64,000 nucleotides of DNA from JACKHO01 sp041398745 (GTDB lineage: Bacteria; Planctomycetota; Planctomycetia; Planctomycetales; Planctomycetaceae), in contig JAWKUB010000009.1 of NCBI GenBank assembly GCA_041398745.1, positions 299,904-363,903 of the forward strand, in the 5' to 3' direction. The notes beneath the pieces are model-generated. The model ran no database searches and was not told the DNA's origin. It was given only the letters and a program-made list of their open reading frames with translations. Both the position numbers and the translations under genes were made by a program. Below, piece by piece: positions 17,717 to 26,010 of this stretch. Each line of letters opens with the position of its first letter. The stretch's first letter is position 1.

Positions 17717-18898
17717 CTATTTCTCGTCGAGGCAGTCGACTGCCTTGAATGGCTTGCCTTCAAGCATTTCGAGGCTGGCTCCTCCACCGGTGCTGACATG
17801 TGAAACCCGGTCCGCGAATCCCAGTTGCTGAATGGCGGCGGCACTGTCACCACCACCAATAATGCTGACGGCGTCTGAGTCGGCAATCGCTTCGGCCACA
17901 GCCTTGGTACCGGCATCGAATGGAGGAAGTTCGAACACACCCATGGGGCCGTTCCAGACAACAGTTTTCGCCGTCTTCACAATTTCTGCAAACATCTTGG
18001 CTGTTTCGGGGCCAATGTCCAAGCCTTCGAATCCGTCGGGAATTTCGCCAGCTTTCACAACAACCTTGTTGCAGTCGCTGCTGAAGTCGTCGCCGCAGTG
18101 CGTGTCGACTGGAAGCACCAGTTTGTCGCCACCAGTTTGCATCAATTCTTTGGCCAGCTCGATTTTGTCGGTCTCAACGCGGCTGTTGCCAAGCTTGCCG
18201 CCTTTCGCTGCGGCAAACGTGTAGGCCATTGCACCGCCAATAAGAACCTTGTCGCAAATGCCGAGCAGATTCTTGATGACGTTGATTTTGTCCGAAACCT
18301 TGGCACCGCCCAGAATGGCGACAAATGGCCGTTCCGGGTTATCGATGGCTTCCTTCAGGTACTTGATTTCCTTGGCAACCAGCAGTCCGACAACCTTCGG
18401 CTTGCCATCCATTGCCTTAGGAACGGCGTACATGGAGGCATCGGTACGGTGACAGGTCCCGAACGCGTCATTGCAGTAAATGTCGGCGAGTGCGGCCAGT
18501 TTGCCAGCGAATTCTTCGCAGCCGGATTTCTCCCCGTCTTCATAGCGCAGGTTTTCGAGCAGGAGAACGTCGCCTTCCTTCAGTTCTTTGGCTTTGGCCT
18601 GCGCGTCGGCTCCGCCCACGTCACAACTGAAGGCGACGGGTTTTTCGAGAATCTCGGACAGACGCTGCGCCACTGGAGCGAGGCTGCATGAGGCATCATC
18701 CGATGATTTTGGACGTCCCAGGTGACTGCACAAAATCAGCTTGCCGCCGCGATCAATGACTGCCTTAATTGACGGAATTGCCATTCTTACTCGGCGATCA
18801 TCGGTAATCGCGCAGTTATCGAGTGGAACATTGAAGTCCACTCGCATGAGCACGGTTTTGCCAGAAACGTCGATGTCGGTAATACTCACCTTGGCCAT
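17717..18898 (-). CDS. pgk: Phosphoglycerate kinase
   Basis: 393 residues from the ATG at 18898, which has AAGGTG upstream; an in-frame ATG at 18916 would add six residues. It catalyses 1,3-bisphosphoglycerate + ADP = 3-phosphoglycerate + ATP in cytoplasmic glycolysis and gluconeogenesis. Family motifs are present in order: MRVDFNVPLD, LILCSHLGRP, LLENLRYEDGEKSG, FGTCHRTDAS, FVAILGGAKVSDKI, LIGGAMAYTF, NGPMGVFE and IIGGGDSAAAI near the C-terminus. Length is normal. It is a single-gene unit, divergent from the UbiA-family gene, and its neighbours do not encode other glycolytic enzymes. Confidence 0.97.
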   Translation of the reverse strand: MAKVSITDIDVSGKTVLMRVDFNVPLDNCAITDDRRVRMAIPSIKAVIDRGGKLILCSHLGRPKSSDDASCSLAPVAQRLSEILEKPVAFSCDVGGADAQAKAKELKEGDVLLLENLRYEDGEKSGCEEFAGKLAALADIYCNDAFGTCHRTDASMYAVPKAMDGKPKVVGLLVAKEIKYLKEAIDNPERPFVAILGGAKVSDKINVIKNLLGICDKVLIGGAMAYTFAAAKGGKLGNSRVETDKIELAKELMQTGGDKLVLPVDTHCGDDFSSDCNKVVVKAGEIPDGFEGLDIGPETAKMFAEIVKTAKTVVWNGPMGVFELPPFDAGTKAVAEAIADSDAVSIIGGGDSAAAIQQLGFADRVSHVSTGGGASLEMLEGKPFKAVDCLDEK

Positions 18899-19057
18899 TG
18901 CGGCACCTTCATTCAATCGGTGGGGATATGGGCGATTTCTCTTTCAGGCGGACAATTTACGGCACAAGTGTTACGCTGTCGAGCCGATGCGAAACGCATC
19001 AACAAACAGTGATTGAACAAACGGGCGAGACCGTTCCGTGAGTCCGCCGGAAGAATA

Positions 19058-19993
19058 ATGATGAAAACAGTTTACCAGTATTTGCGGCTATGTCGGTTCC
19101 CCACGGTGTTCACCGCATTGCCAGACATTCTGATGGGATTCCTGCTAACGCACAACGCCCTGGAGCCACTGAGTAAAGTGATTCCGTTGTTGTTTGCCTC
19201 AGCGGGATTGTATTTGTCCGGGATGGTGTTCAATGACTACTTCGATGTCGCTCAGGACACACAGGAACGACCCCAGCGTCCCATCCCCAGCGGCGCTGTT
19301 TCCAGGCGGTCGGCGCTCGCCTTTGGTCTCGTCTTGATGACAGGTGGCATCCTGTGTGCCTGGCTGGCGAGTACAGCAAGCCTGTGGATTGTACTCATGC
19401 TCGCTGCTTCCATTTTGTTGTATGACGGTCCCATGAAACGCACACCGCTGGGACCGCTATTCATGGGGAGTTGCCGGTTCCTGAATGTCATACTAGGTGC
19501 CAGTGCCGCAGGCATTCGCTTCGGGTCAGCGTGGCAGCAGCCACAGCTTTGGATTGCCGCCTGCATGGGGCTCTACATTGTGGGCGTGACACTCTTTGCG
19601 CGACGCGAGTCGGGAACAAGCTCGAAATTGTCTCTCGCCGTCGCACTGTTGGTTGCCCACGTCGGCTTATTAGGACTCGCGGCCTACATTATGGACTGGA
19701 CGACGTCACTCGGGCTGTTGCTCGGAGCGGGAGGGGTCGAGAAGCCGTGGACCGTTTTGCTGTTGCTCGGTGCCATTACCTTCACCATCGACCGCAACGC
19801 ACTCAACGCCTTGGTCGATCCTCAGCCCAAGCATGTCCAGAAGACTGTCGGCCTCATGCTGCTCTCGGTCATTATGCTGGATGCCATGCTCATCTACTTC
19901 AAGCTCGGCCCCTCGGGACTTCCTTACGCCATCGGAACTGCCGCACTCATGGCCCCGGCGTTTCTGATGAAGAAGGTCATTCCGTTGACCTAG
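19058..19993 (+). CDS. UbiA-family prenyltransferase
   Basis: 311 residues from the tandem ATGs at 19058/19061 with GGAAG just upstream; the frame extends back to 19013 but those residues look non-coding. Seven to nine hydrophobic helices are visible. The first Asp-rich motif is NDYFDVAQDTQERPQRPIPSG (about 66-86), the signature that binds the Mg-prenyl diphosphate; the second is the LYDGPMKRTPLGP region. UbiA-type enzymes join a prenyl chain to an aromatic ring or other acceptor in quinone, heme or lipid biosynthesis. The exact substrate cannot be read from sequence; planctomycetes carry several paralogues. It is divergent from pgk. Confidence 0.88.
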   Translation: MMKTVYQYLRLCRFPTVFTALPDILMGFLLTHNALEPLSKVIPLLFASAGLYLSGMVFNDYFDVAQDTQERPQRPIPSGAVSRRSALAFGLVLMTGGILCAWLASTASLWIVLMLAASILLYDGPMKRTPLGPLFMGSCRFLNVILGASAAGIRFGSAWQQPQLWIAACMGLYIVGVTLFARRESGTSSKLSLAVALLVAHVGLLGLAAYIMDWTTSLGLLLGAGGVEKPWTVLLLLGAITFTIDRNALNALVDPQPKHVQKTVGLMLLSVIMLDAMLIYFKLGPSGLPYAIGTAALMAPAFLMKKVIPLT

Positions 19994-20584
19994 TGCGCAG
20001 TGTCAGGCGCATGGCTTCAGATGCAACCTTAATTCACAGACAAGAATCAGTAGTTCCTAGATTGGTCTACTGAACACATGGCGATTATGCGAATGGGGTT
20101 AGTTCAAAAATCCTCTTACGCAGGGAAGCGCCAAGTGTCGGTCGGAGTTTCATCAATTGGCGGAGCAGCAGCAAGTCTTGCCGATCAACTTGTTTAAGGC
20201 CAGGCTGCGAGTTGAGAAGTTTGGTCGGCACTTGACGGCCTCGATGATTGCCAGGGTGATGATTTGGATTTCGCTGATGCGGTCCACATGTTCTGCCGCG
20301 TGTGTGCGGTTGTAGTTGCCGGTGGGTGAGGAAACGGAGGCAGGCAGAGTATTGTCTTGTGTTATTCAGTAGGCCCCACTCCGACGAAAGCCGGCTACGA
20401 CGGCCTCCGTTGCCGCACAATTCTGAAACGCCAACTTTGAAAGTGTGCTTCACAACACACGGCATGCAAAGTTTCATCCTTCGCGGTAACCTTTAGCGCA
20501 AAATGGCTTGCGCCAGAATTGGAACGACCAAATCGTGACTTGCATCGAATCGAGAGAACTGCAAAAATCCCGCCTCACACGAAT
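19994..20584. other. Intergenic region, probable dispersed-repeat remnant
   Basis: No gene is supported. From about 20095 to 20480 both strands have open but poorly protein-like frames. In one minus-strand frame a stretch reading EHVDRISEIQIITLAIIEAV looks like a fragment of a real protein, but it is broken by stops soon after. I take the block to be a decayed mobile or repeated sequence next to the tRNA gene. Confidence 0.35.
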
Positions 20585-20657
20585 TCCTCGATAGCTCAAT
20601 CGGTAGAGCGGCGGACTGTTAATCCGTAGGTTGTAGGTTCGAGCCCTACTCGAGGAG
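20585..20657 (+). tRNA. tRNA-Asn (anticodon GTT)
   Basis: A complete cloverleaf: acceptor TCCTCGA (20585-20591) pairs with TCGAGGA (20650-20656), discriminator G at 20657. The D arm is GCTC...GAGC, the anticodon stem-loop GCGGA-CTGTTAA-TCCGT carries anticodon GTT, and the T arm GTAGG-TTCGAGC-CCTAC has the standard TTCGA. CCA is not encoded. It is the only tRNA seen in the window. Confidence 0.96.
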
Positions 20658-20666
20658 CCTTGAATT

Positions 20667-20688
20667 CGGGGACGAAATGACGTCCCCG
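20667..20688 (+). repeat. Small hairpin after tRNA-Asn
   Basis: An 8-bp stem CGGGGACG/CGTCCCCG (20667-20674 with 20681-20688) with a 6-nt loop, 10 nt past the tRNA. It may act in 3' processing or pausing; it has no T-run. Confidence 0.4.
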
Positions 20689-20700
20689 TCTGGTTAACGC

Positions 20701-20732
20701 AAAACGCCGAGTGGTTCACCGCTCGGCGTTTT
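20701..20732 (+). terminator. Rho-independent terminator of tRNA-Asn
   Basis: An 11-bp stem AAAACGCCGAG/CTCGGCGTTTT (20701-20711 with 20722-20732) and a 10-nt loop, ending in TTTT. The A and T flanks let it work in both directions. Confidence 0.8.
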
Positions 20733-21023
20733 GTCATGCGCGGTCGCAAATCCCAAGCCCGTCAAAGACTTTGCGGCAATCGCGGGTGGCCGCTTCGCCC
20801 CGTAACGAATCTCACTGTTTCGAGATCGAGACACGGGCACCGAGAGGAAATGCCACGTTTCTTCACGGACCCCGCAAGCATCCCGCCAGAACTCTCGACC
20901 TCTCTGTTGAACACCCCCCGCTTGTTTAACGCCACGTTCTCACACAGGTCACCGCTGTGTGACCACGAAATCACCGAGAAGGTTAACAGCATTGTTGGCC
21001 CGCTGACGGAAAATCACGGGCAT

Positions 21024-24000
21024 CTATCGCGAGGTCCGGCCCTTGCTCCCCTTTCCTGGACTCCCGCCGCGTGAGCCTCGGCGAATCGTGTTGGGATCGA
21101 AGGCAGGATTTTGCTCGGATGGGCGTGGGGCGTTGAGCGAGGTCTGCCAGTCAGTCAGCAGGCTGAGCATCTGGTGAGTCTTGTCCGGGCTTGACTGTGC
21201 AAGGTTTCTCGACTCACCAGGATCGTCGTGCAGGTTGAACAGTTCCACCGACTGGTCCTCGAATTTCTGAATGAGTTTCCAGTCGCCCGCGCGGACAGCA
21301 CTGCACGGTTCTCCGCGGCCGATGTAACAGGGGAAATGCCAGTAGACCGCTTCGCGGTTGAGGTTTCCTGACTGTCTCAGAATGGGAGCGAGACTCACAC
21401 CATCGATCGGTTGCCGGGCGGGCAAGTCCGCACCCGCCAGTTCCGTCAGCGTTGGATAGAAGTCCATGCTGAGCACTGGCTCATCGCATGTTCGACCGGG
21501 ATTCTCGATGCCTTTCCACCAGACTGCACAGGGGACACGGATGCCCCCTTCGTACAATGCTCCTTTGCTGCCGTTGAGTGGTGCGACGTACTGCGGCGTG
21601 CCGCCGTTGTCGCTGGTGAAGACGACCACCGTGTTGTCCGCCAATTGCTGCCGTTCGAGATAAACCAACAGTCGACCGACGTTCTCGTCTACGGCTTCGA
21701 TCATCGCGGCGTAGACCGGATCTTCGCCGTGCAGTCCGAGTCGGCGGGCTTTCTCACGGTATTTCTCCACCAGTCCCGGCTTGGGTTCGAATGGGGCGTG
21801 AACAGCGTGTGTTGGCAGATACAGAAAGAATGGTTCGTCTGCATGCTGTTCCATAAACCGCAGCCCTTCTTCGAACAGGACATCGGTGAGGTAGCGACCG
21901 TCCGTCGCGAAGTAGGCATTTTGGTCGAACCCCAAGTCTTGCGGCTTCTTGTAAACGTCGAAACCCTGTCCTGTCGCGGTCGTGGGACCATTGCGACCTC
22001 GCCCGAGATTCCACATACCGAAACAGGCCGTCGCATAGCCGCGGTCCTGCAGCACTTCCGCAACCGTGACGGTTTCACCGCTGAGGGACTCCTCACTGCG
22101 AGCTGAAATGATGCGATGGTGCGGCTGGCCGGGATCATGCCGGGGATCGATGACCGTATAGACGCCGTGCCGAGGTGTGTACTGACCGGACATCAGGCAG
22201 GCGCGCGTCGGCGCGCAATTCGGAGCACTGGCGTATGCATGAGTGAACTGGATTCCCTCGTCTGCCAACCGGTCGATGTGGGGAGTTTCGACGAACGTGT
22301 TTCCTGCGAAGCCAACATCTCTCCAGCCCATATCGTCGATCAGGATGAACACGATGTTGGGTGGTCGCTGGTTTGCAGTCACTCCTGTTCGGGACTGCAA
22401 CGGCTGCCTCGATTCAACAGTGGGAATACGACTGTCATCGGGCGGAGGAGTGTCCAGCCGATCAGTCTTCGAAATGGTGATCCGTCCATCCTGGTCCGTA
22501 TCGGCTTTGCCGAACATCCGCAGGGCGTTTTGAATAACTTCGTCCCGCGAAAGCGAACCGTTCTGGTCGCGGTCCAGTTCTTCTCGATGTTCGCGAATGA
22601 ATCCTCCCATCGCTGAACGGACTGGACGGCCATCCGCCAAGTCCTTCAGCGAGACCTTTCCATCCTGATCCGGATCGTAGGCAGCGAACGCTTTTCCAGA
22701 CTCGGCTTTGACTTCGGCGGTTGTCAGGATGCCATCGCCATCGGTGTCCATCTCGGAGGCATGAACCTCGATCCAGGGGCGACGAGTCGTGCCCTGAGTC
22801 GCCTGTCCTCGCGGCTCGCGGGGCATTGGGCCACGGTCGTTCCCTCCATTACCGCGATTTTCGGGTGGCGGTCCTCCTGGACGACCACCGGCACCTCGGC
22901 GCGGAGGTGGTTGTTGTGGGCCGCGCAGCTGACCTCCCTGTTCCCGCTGCGGACGAAATTGAAACGTCTCACTGCGAGTGCCATCAGACCCGTCGCTGAA
23001 GGTAAACCTGACGGACCGCCCTTCGTCGATGACGTAGCCGACCGATCGTTTCTCCCCACGCAGTTCATATTCCACCCGCCAGGTCTTGCCGTCTTCGCTG
23101 CGATCAAAGCCGGTAATCTTCGCGCCGCGCAGTGGCGTCAGCGCGGGACGTGGACTCTGGGCGCGGGGCTGTGGGTCGACTTGTCCATCCCGTTCGACCA
23201 CTTCTCCATAGAACCCACCGTTCAGATACGGATAGGTCTTTGTGGCGTGATAGTGGTAGTTCCCGGCGGCGTCTTTGTGGCCGTTGAGCCAGTCGAGCGG
23301 AGCAAAGTCGGTCGCCTGTTCGTCCTGGTAGCCGTAGATGGGGTATCCGTCGAGAGCATAGGCGATCGGTTCGCCAGCACCGACGACCTTTTCCAGATGC
23401 ACCGGAGCGATGTGGTAATGGTAGTCATCTCCTCGTCCGCAGTGGCCACCCCATTGGTCGAGTTCCCCAGCCAGCAGTGTATCGGTTCGGCCATCGTTCT
23501 TGATCGGATTGAAGATCGGCACCCCATTGACCGCCAGCGCAATGGCACCACGGAAGAAGTTGTTTTTCGCTGACAGGGGCTGCCTGGCCGGAACGGGATG
23601 CAGAGGAATCCGCCAGGCATTGTTTCCCGTGTAGCCTTGCGGCAGCGGCACCTGCTGCTGCCAGGCAGTGATGCCAATCATCATCGGATGATCCGGCAGG
23701 CCATTGGATTCGACGTAGTAGAAGCGTTCATCCCAGCGCAGTCCGAGTGAGTCTTTGAACGGTGTGAAGTGCTGATGGATGGGCGGTGTATCTTCTGACT
23801 CAGGTGTCGCTTCTGCTTCGGAACGTGGACGGGGCCGGTTCTGCGCGAGTACGACACTCGGTGTCGACTGATTCAAGCGTTCGATCTCGGCCAGTCGGTT
23901 GGTAATCCACTTCCGGTCGCTTTCGATCAGTTGTTCGATGGCAATGGAAACGGATTTGCCGTCATCCCGCAGGAATGTGGCTCTCCCCTCTTTCGCAGAG

Positions 24001-24188
24001 ACGAACGTCCCATGCCAGTGTGCCCCGCTGTCGGCCAGCGTCCAGGTGCGAGACGCCGAGGGAGTATCCGAGTCGCCGTGACTATGGCCACCGGGATGGG
24101 CAGTAGCATTCACCGACAAGGTCAGCCAAAAAGCCATGCCCACCAGGTACAGGGTCGTGCATCTTGTGTTTGACTTTGGTGGTCTCAT
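21024..24188 (-). CDS. Four-part secreted protein: SHD1-like, YHYH, EF-hands, sulfatase
   Basis: 1054 residues with a signal peptide ending near TAHPGGH. An SHD1-like beta domain (about 47-100) is followed by a YHYH domain (about 130-330) with two YHYH motifs (256-259 and 311-314), a Pro/Gly/Arg-rich linker (about 410-470), four EF-hand loops (DTDGDGILTTAE at 481, DPDQDGKVSLKD at 505, DRDQNGSLSRDE at 539, DTDQDGRITISK at 563) and a type I sulfatase (608-1040). Its site CAPTR (Cys658) would be converted to formylglycine; DDMG binds metal. The sulfatase hydrolyses sulfate esters; the YHYH domain is of unknown function. The start ATG directly follows the stop of the upstream gene (TAAATG), so translation is coupled. 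It is the last gene of the sigma-factor operon. Confidence 0.88.
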   Translation of the reverse strand: MRPPKSNTRCTTLYLVGMAFWLTLSVNATAHPGGHSHGDSDTPSASRTWTLADSGAHWHGTFVSAKEGRATFLRDDGKSVSIAIEQLIESDRKWITNRLAEIERLNQSTPSVVLAQNRPRPRSEAEATPESEDTPPIHQHFTPFKDSLGLRWDERFYYVESNGLPDHPMMIGITAWQQQVPLPQGYTGNNAWRIPLHPVPARQPLSAKNNFFRGAIALAVNGVPIFNPIKNDGRTDTLLAGELDQWGGHCGRGDDYHYHIAPVHLEKVVGAGEPIAYALDGYPIYGYQDEQATDFAPLDWLNGHKDAAGNYHYHATKTYPYLNGGFYGEVVERDGQVDPQPRAQSPRPALTPLRGAKITGFDRSEDGKTWRVEYELRGEKRSVGYVIDEGRSVRFTFSDGSDGTRSETFQFRPQREQGGQLRGPQQPPPRRGAGGRPGGPPPENRGNGGNDRGPMPREPRGQATQGTTRRPWIEVHASEMDTDGDGILTTAEVKAESGKAFAAYDPDQDGKVSLKDLADGRPVRSAMGGFIREHREELDRDQNGSLSRDEVIQNALRMFGKADTDQDGRITISKTDRLDTPPPDDSRIPTVESRQPLQSRTGVTANQRPPNIVFILIDDMGWRDVGFAGNTFVETPHIDRLADEGIQFTHAYASAPNCAPTRACLMSGQYTPRHGVYTVIDPRHDPGQPHHRIISARSEESLSGETVTVAEVLQDRGYATACFGMWNLGRGRNGPTTATGQGFDVYKKPQDLGFDQNAYFATDGRYLTDVLFEEGLRFMEQHADEPFFLYLPTHAVHAPFEPKPGLVEKYREKARRLGLHGEDPVYAAMIEAVDENVGRLLVYLERQQLADNTVVVFTSDNGGTPQYVAPLNGSKGALYEGGIRVPCAVWWKGIENPGRTCDEPVLSMDFYPTLTELAGADLPARQPIDGVSLAPILRQSGNLNREAVYWHFPCYIGRGEPCSAVRAGDWKLIQKFEDQSVELFNLHDDPGESRNLAQSSPDKTHQMLSLLTDWQTSLNAPRPSEQNPAFDPNTIRRGSRGGSPGKGSKGRTSR

Positions 24189-24917
24189 TTACGGCATCTC
24201 CGGGCTACGGCGTGGTCGTTGCGGGTTTCTGTCGCCGCGACGTGGTGACGCGGGAACGGTATCGGTCAGGCCGCGAAAGTCGGGCCGGGACTTTCCATCT
24301 GGTGGCGTCTGGATCACCGTGCGAAACAGCACGACGTTGTCGAGCTTCACATCATCTGACCAGATGAACTTCGCCCCCTTGAAGTCGTGCTCATAGAACG
24401 GTTCCTTCGGGCCGACTTCCGCTTCGGTATACTCTTTGGCATGTGTCCAGTTGCTGTCATCGAATTCGACAGCGAACCAGTTGTCGGGAACGGGAATGCT
24501 CTCGACGCGAGGATTCTTCGTGTCCCCGCCGATGGGGCCCCATGAGACTTTCTTGGCCTTCCAGGTGGCATTGGTCACCGTCCCGTCGCCGAACTTCAGG
24601 ATGAAGCCGCCGTCACCGATGTTGGTATTGGCGTACTCCATACCTGTCTTCGGGTCCGCGTTGTCGATCGCCATCACCGCAATCGTCATCGGATATGCCG
24701 GCAGAATGTCGACCGAAACGACGTTGTGCGGCACGAACGCAATCGAATCGACGGCGACAAGTTCCCCGTTGATGTACAGCTTGAACGAGTTGTCGGCATA
24801 GACGTTGGCGCGAATCGTGTCCGTGATCGTCGGCTTACGCGGTGGTTGCTGAGCCAGTAACGAAGGATGCCACAACAGGACACTGCTAGCACCGACCATG
24901 AGAATAGATCGTATCAT
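24189..24917 (-). CDS. Small secreted protein, function unknown
   Basis: 242 residues with GAGGTG before the ATG. A signal peptide (MIRSILMVGASSVLLWHPSLLAQ) is followed by a compact beta-rich region with FKLYINGELV, AVMAIDNADPKTGMEY and WFAVEFDDSNWTHAKEYT. These phrases are typical of galactose-binding or jelly-roll lectin-like folds, but I do not recognise a family. The C-terminus is Arg/Pro-rich. Its stop is fused to the start of the YHYH-sulfatase gene, so the two products are probably made together and may act on the same sulfated ligand. Confidence 0.65.
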   Translation of the reverse strand: MIRSILMVGASSVLLWHPSLLAQQPPRKPTITDTIRANVYADNSFKLYINGELVAVDSIAFVPHNVVSVDILPAYPMTIAVMAIDNADPKTGMEYANTNIGDGGFILKFGDGTVTNATWKAKKVSWGPIGGDTKNPRVESIPVPDNWFAVEFDDSNWTHAKEYTEAEVGPKEPFYEHDFKGAKFIWSDDVKLDNVVLFRTVIQTPPDGKSRPDFRGLTDTVPASPRRGDRNPQRPRRSPEMP

Positions 24918-24948
24918 CGCTTACACCTCGACTATTTTGAGTGGGTCG

Positions 24949-26010
24949 CTACACAAACATCGAATGAAACGTCAACCAACGTACGGTCAAGAGCGTGCAA
25001 ATCAGGGACGCCCACCATGCACCCTGTTGTGCAATGCGGTGTTGCCGCAGGCAATAGAGAATTGAAACTGCCAAGGCTGTTGCGACGAACTTCGTCGTGA
25101 TCAACGCAGGCGGGTTCGTAATCAATGCCGCCCCCAGTGGGTTCAGCTCTTTCATATCGCCCGTGCGGGATACGAGGATCGTCCAGACCAGATCGAGTAA
25201 TGAGAGCGATGCAATGAGTAGCACCGATCGCGTGACGTTAGTTCTGGCAAGATGCGAGCTAGCCTCATCAACATGCAGCCCGGGTCGATGTGCAAGCAGA
25301 TGTCCCGATGCAAGGACCACGAGTAACATTCCTGCAACCGTTAATGGATAAGCAAAGGTCTCAAGGGTCTTGCGGGCCGTAACTCTCGTCTGATGTTCAT
25401 CCAGCACATAATCGATGCGTGCGAGTGCTTCATTTGCCCGAGCGGCTAACTCGTCAGAACACTTAAACTCCTCGATCCACTTGTTCCACAAAGCCGCATT
25501 AACTGACTGTGGTAACCAGTCGTGCTCGCCCTCGGCAAACGCCCTTCGAGCATCAGGATTTGCGAGAACCGTGAGCAGGTCATAGGAGTCATTTCCATGA
25601 AACGCCTGAAGAGGCTGACCGTCAAACATTACCAAGCTGCCGCCGTCTTCGAGTAGGAGTCGAAGTTGTCGGCGCACTTGCTGCGAATGGCTCCGAGGCT
25701 CGCCTTTCTTGCGCGCTCCATCCCTCTTCCACACGTCAAACTCACTGAGCGGCACCGGATTTTCGTTGATCGAGATCTCCGAGTCGGAGAACGTGATCTG
25801 GTATGGTGAGTCGACGTAGACTCCGTTCAGAAACACGAAACCTGTGTCGACACTGAGCCGCGGAACTCGGGGACTCACGTTTCCAGTTGTTATATCTACG
25901 GCCTCTCCGTCAGCTTCTGCAGATTCTGCGACAGTGGGAATCATGTCCGACGCGAACAAGTCGAGTTCAGCGATATTGACGAGCACGATTGCAAAGAGGA
26001 TCACTCTCAT
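24949..26010 (-). CDS. Exported protein with C-terminal DUF5658-like membrane domain
   Basis: 353 residues. A signal peptide (MRVILFAIVLVNIAELDLFA) precedes about 190 extracytoplasmic residues. The remainder has four hydrophobic segments (about 222-242, 262-282, 302-322 and 328-346) with LLDLVWTILVSRTGDMKELNPLGAALI between the second and third; the Asp-x-x-T...Glu-x-NPL pattern recalls DUF5658. The first four nucleotides overlap the stop of the upstream sulfatase (ATGA). The function is unknown; its place between two sulfatase genes suggests membrane organisation of the pathway. Confidence 0.65.
   Translation of the reverse strand: MRVILFAIVLVNIAELDLFASDMIPTVAESAEADGEAVDITTGNVSPRVPRLSVDTGFVFLNGVYVDSPYQITFSDSEISINENPVPLSEFDVWKRDGARKKGEPRSHSQQVRRQLRLLLEDGGSLVMFDGQPLQAFHGNDSYDLLTVLANPDARRAFAEGEHDWLPQSVNAALWNKWIEEFKCSDELAARANEALARIDYVLDEHQTRVTARKTLETFAYPLTVAGMLLVVLASGHLLAHRPGLHVDEASSHLARTNVTRSVLLIASLSLLDLVWTILVSRTGDMKELNPLGAALITNPPALITTKFVATALAVSILYCLRQHRIAQQGAWWASLICTLLTVRWLTFHSMFV

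Noticed and set aside
17704..17723. 8-bp hairpin GAAATAGT/ACTATTTC at the pgk stop codon
   Set aside because: It overlaps the stop codon itself and has no T-run; the hairpin at 17651-17687 is a better terminator.
20085..20477. A 130-codon minus-strand frame before the tRNA
   Set aside because: Arg/His/Gln-rich composition, no signal or domain, and a protein-like piece lies in a different frame of the same stretch.
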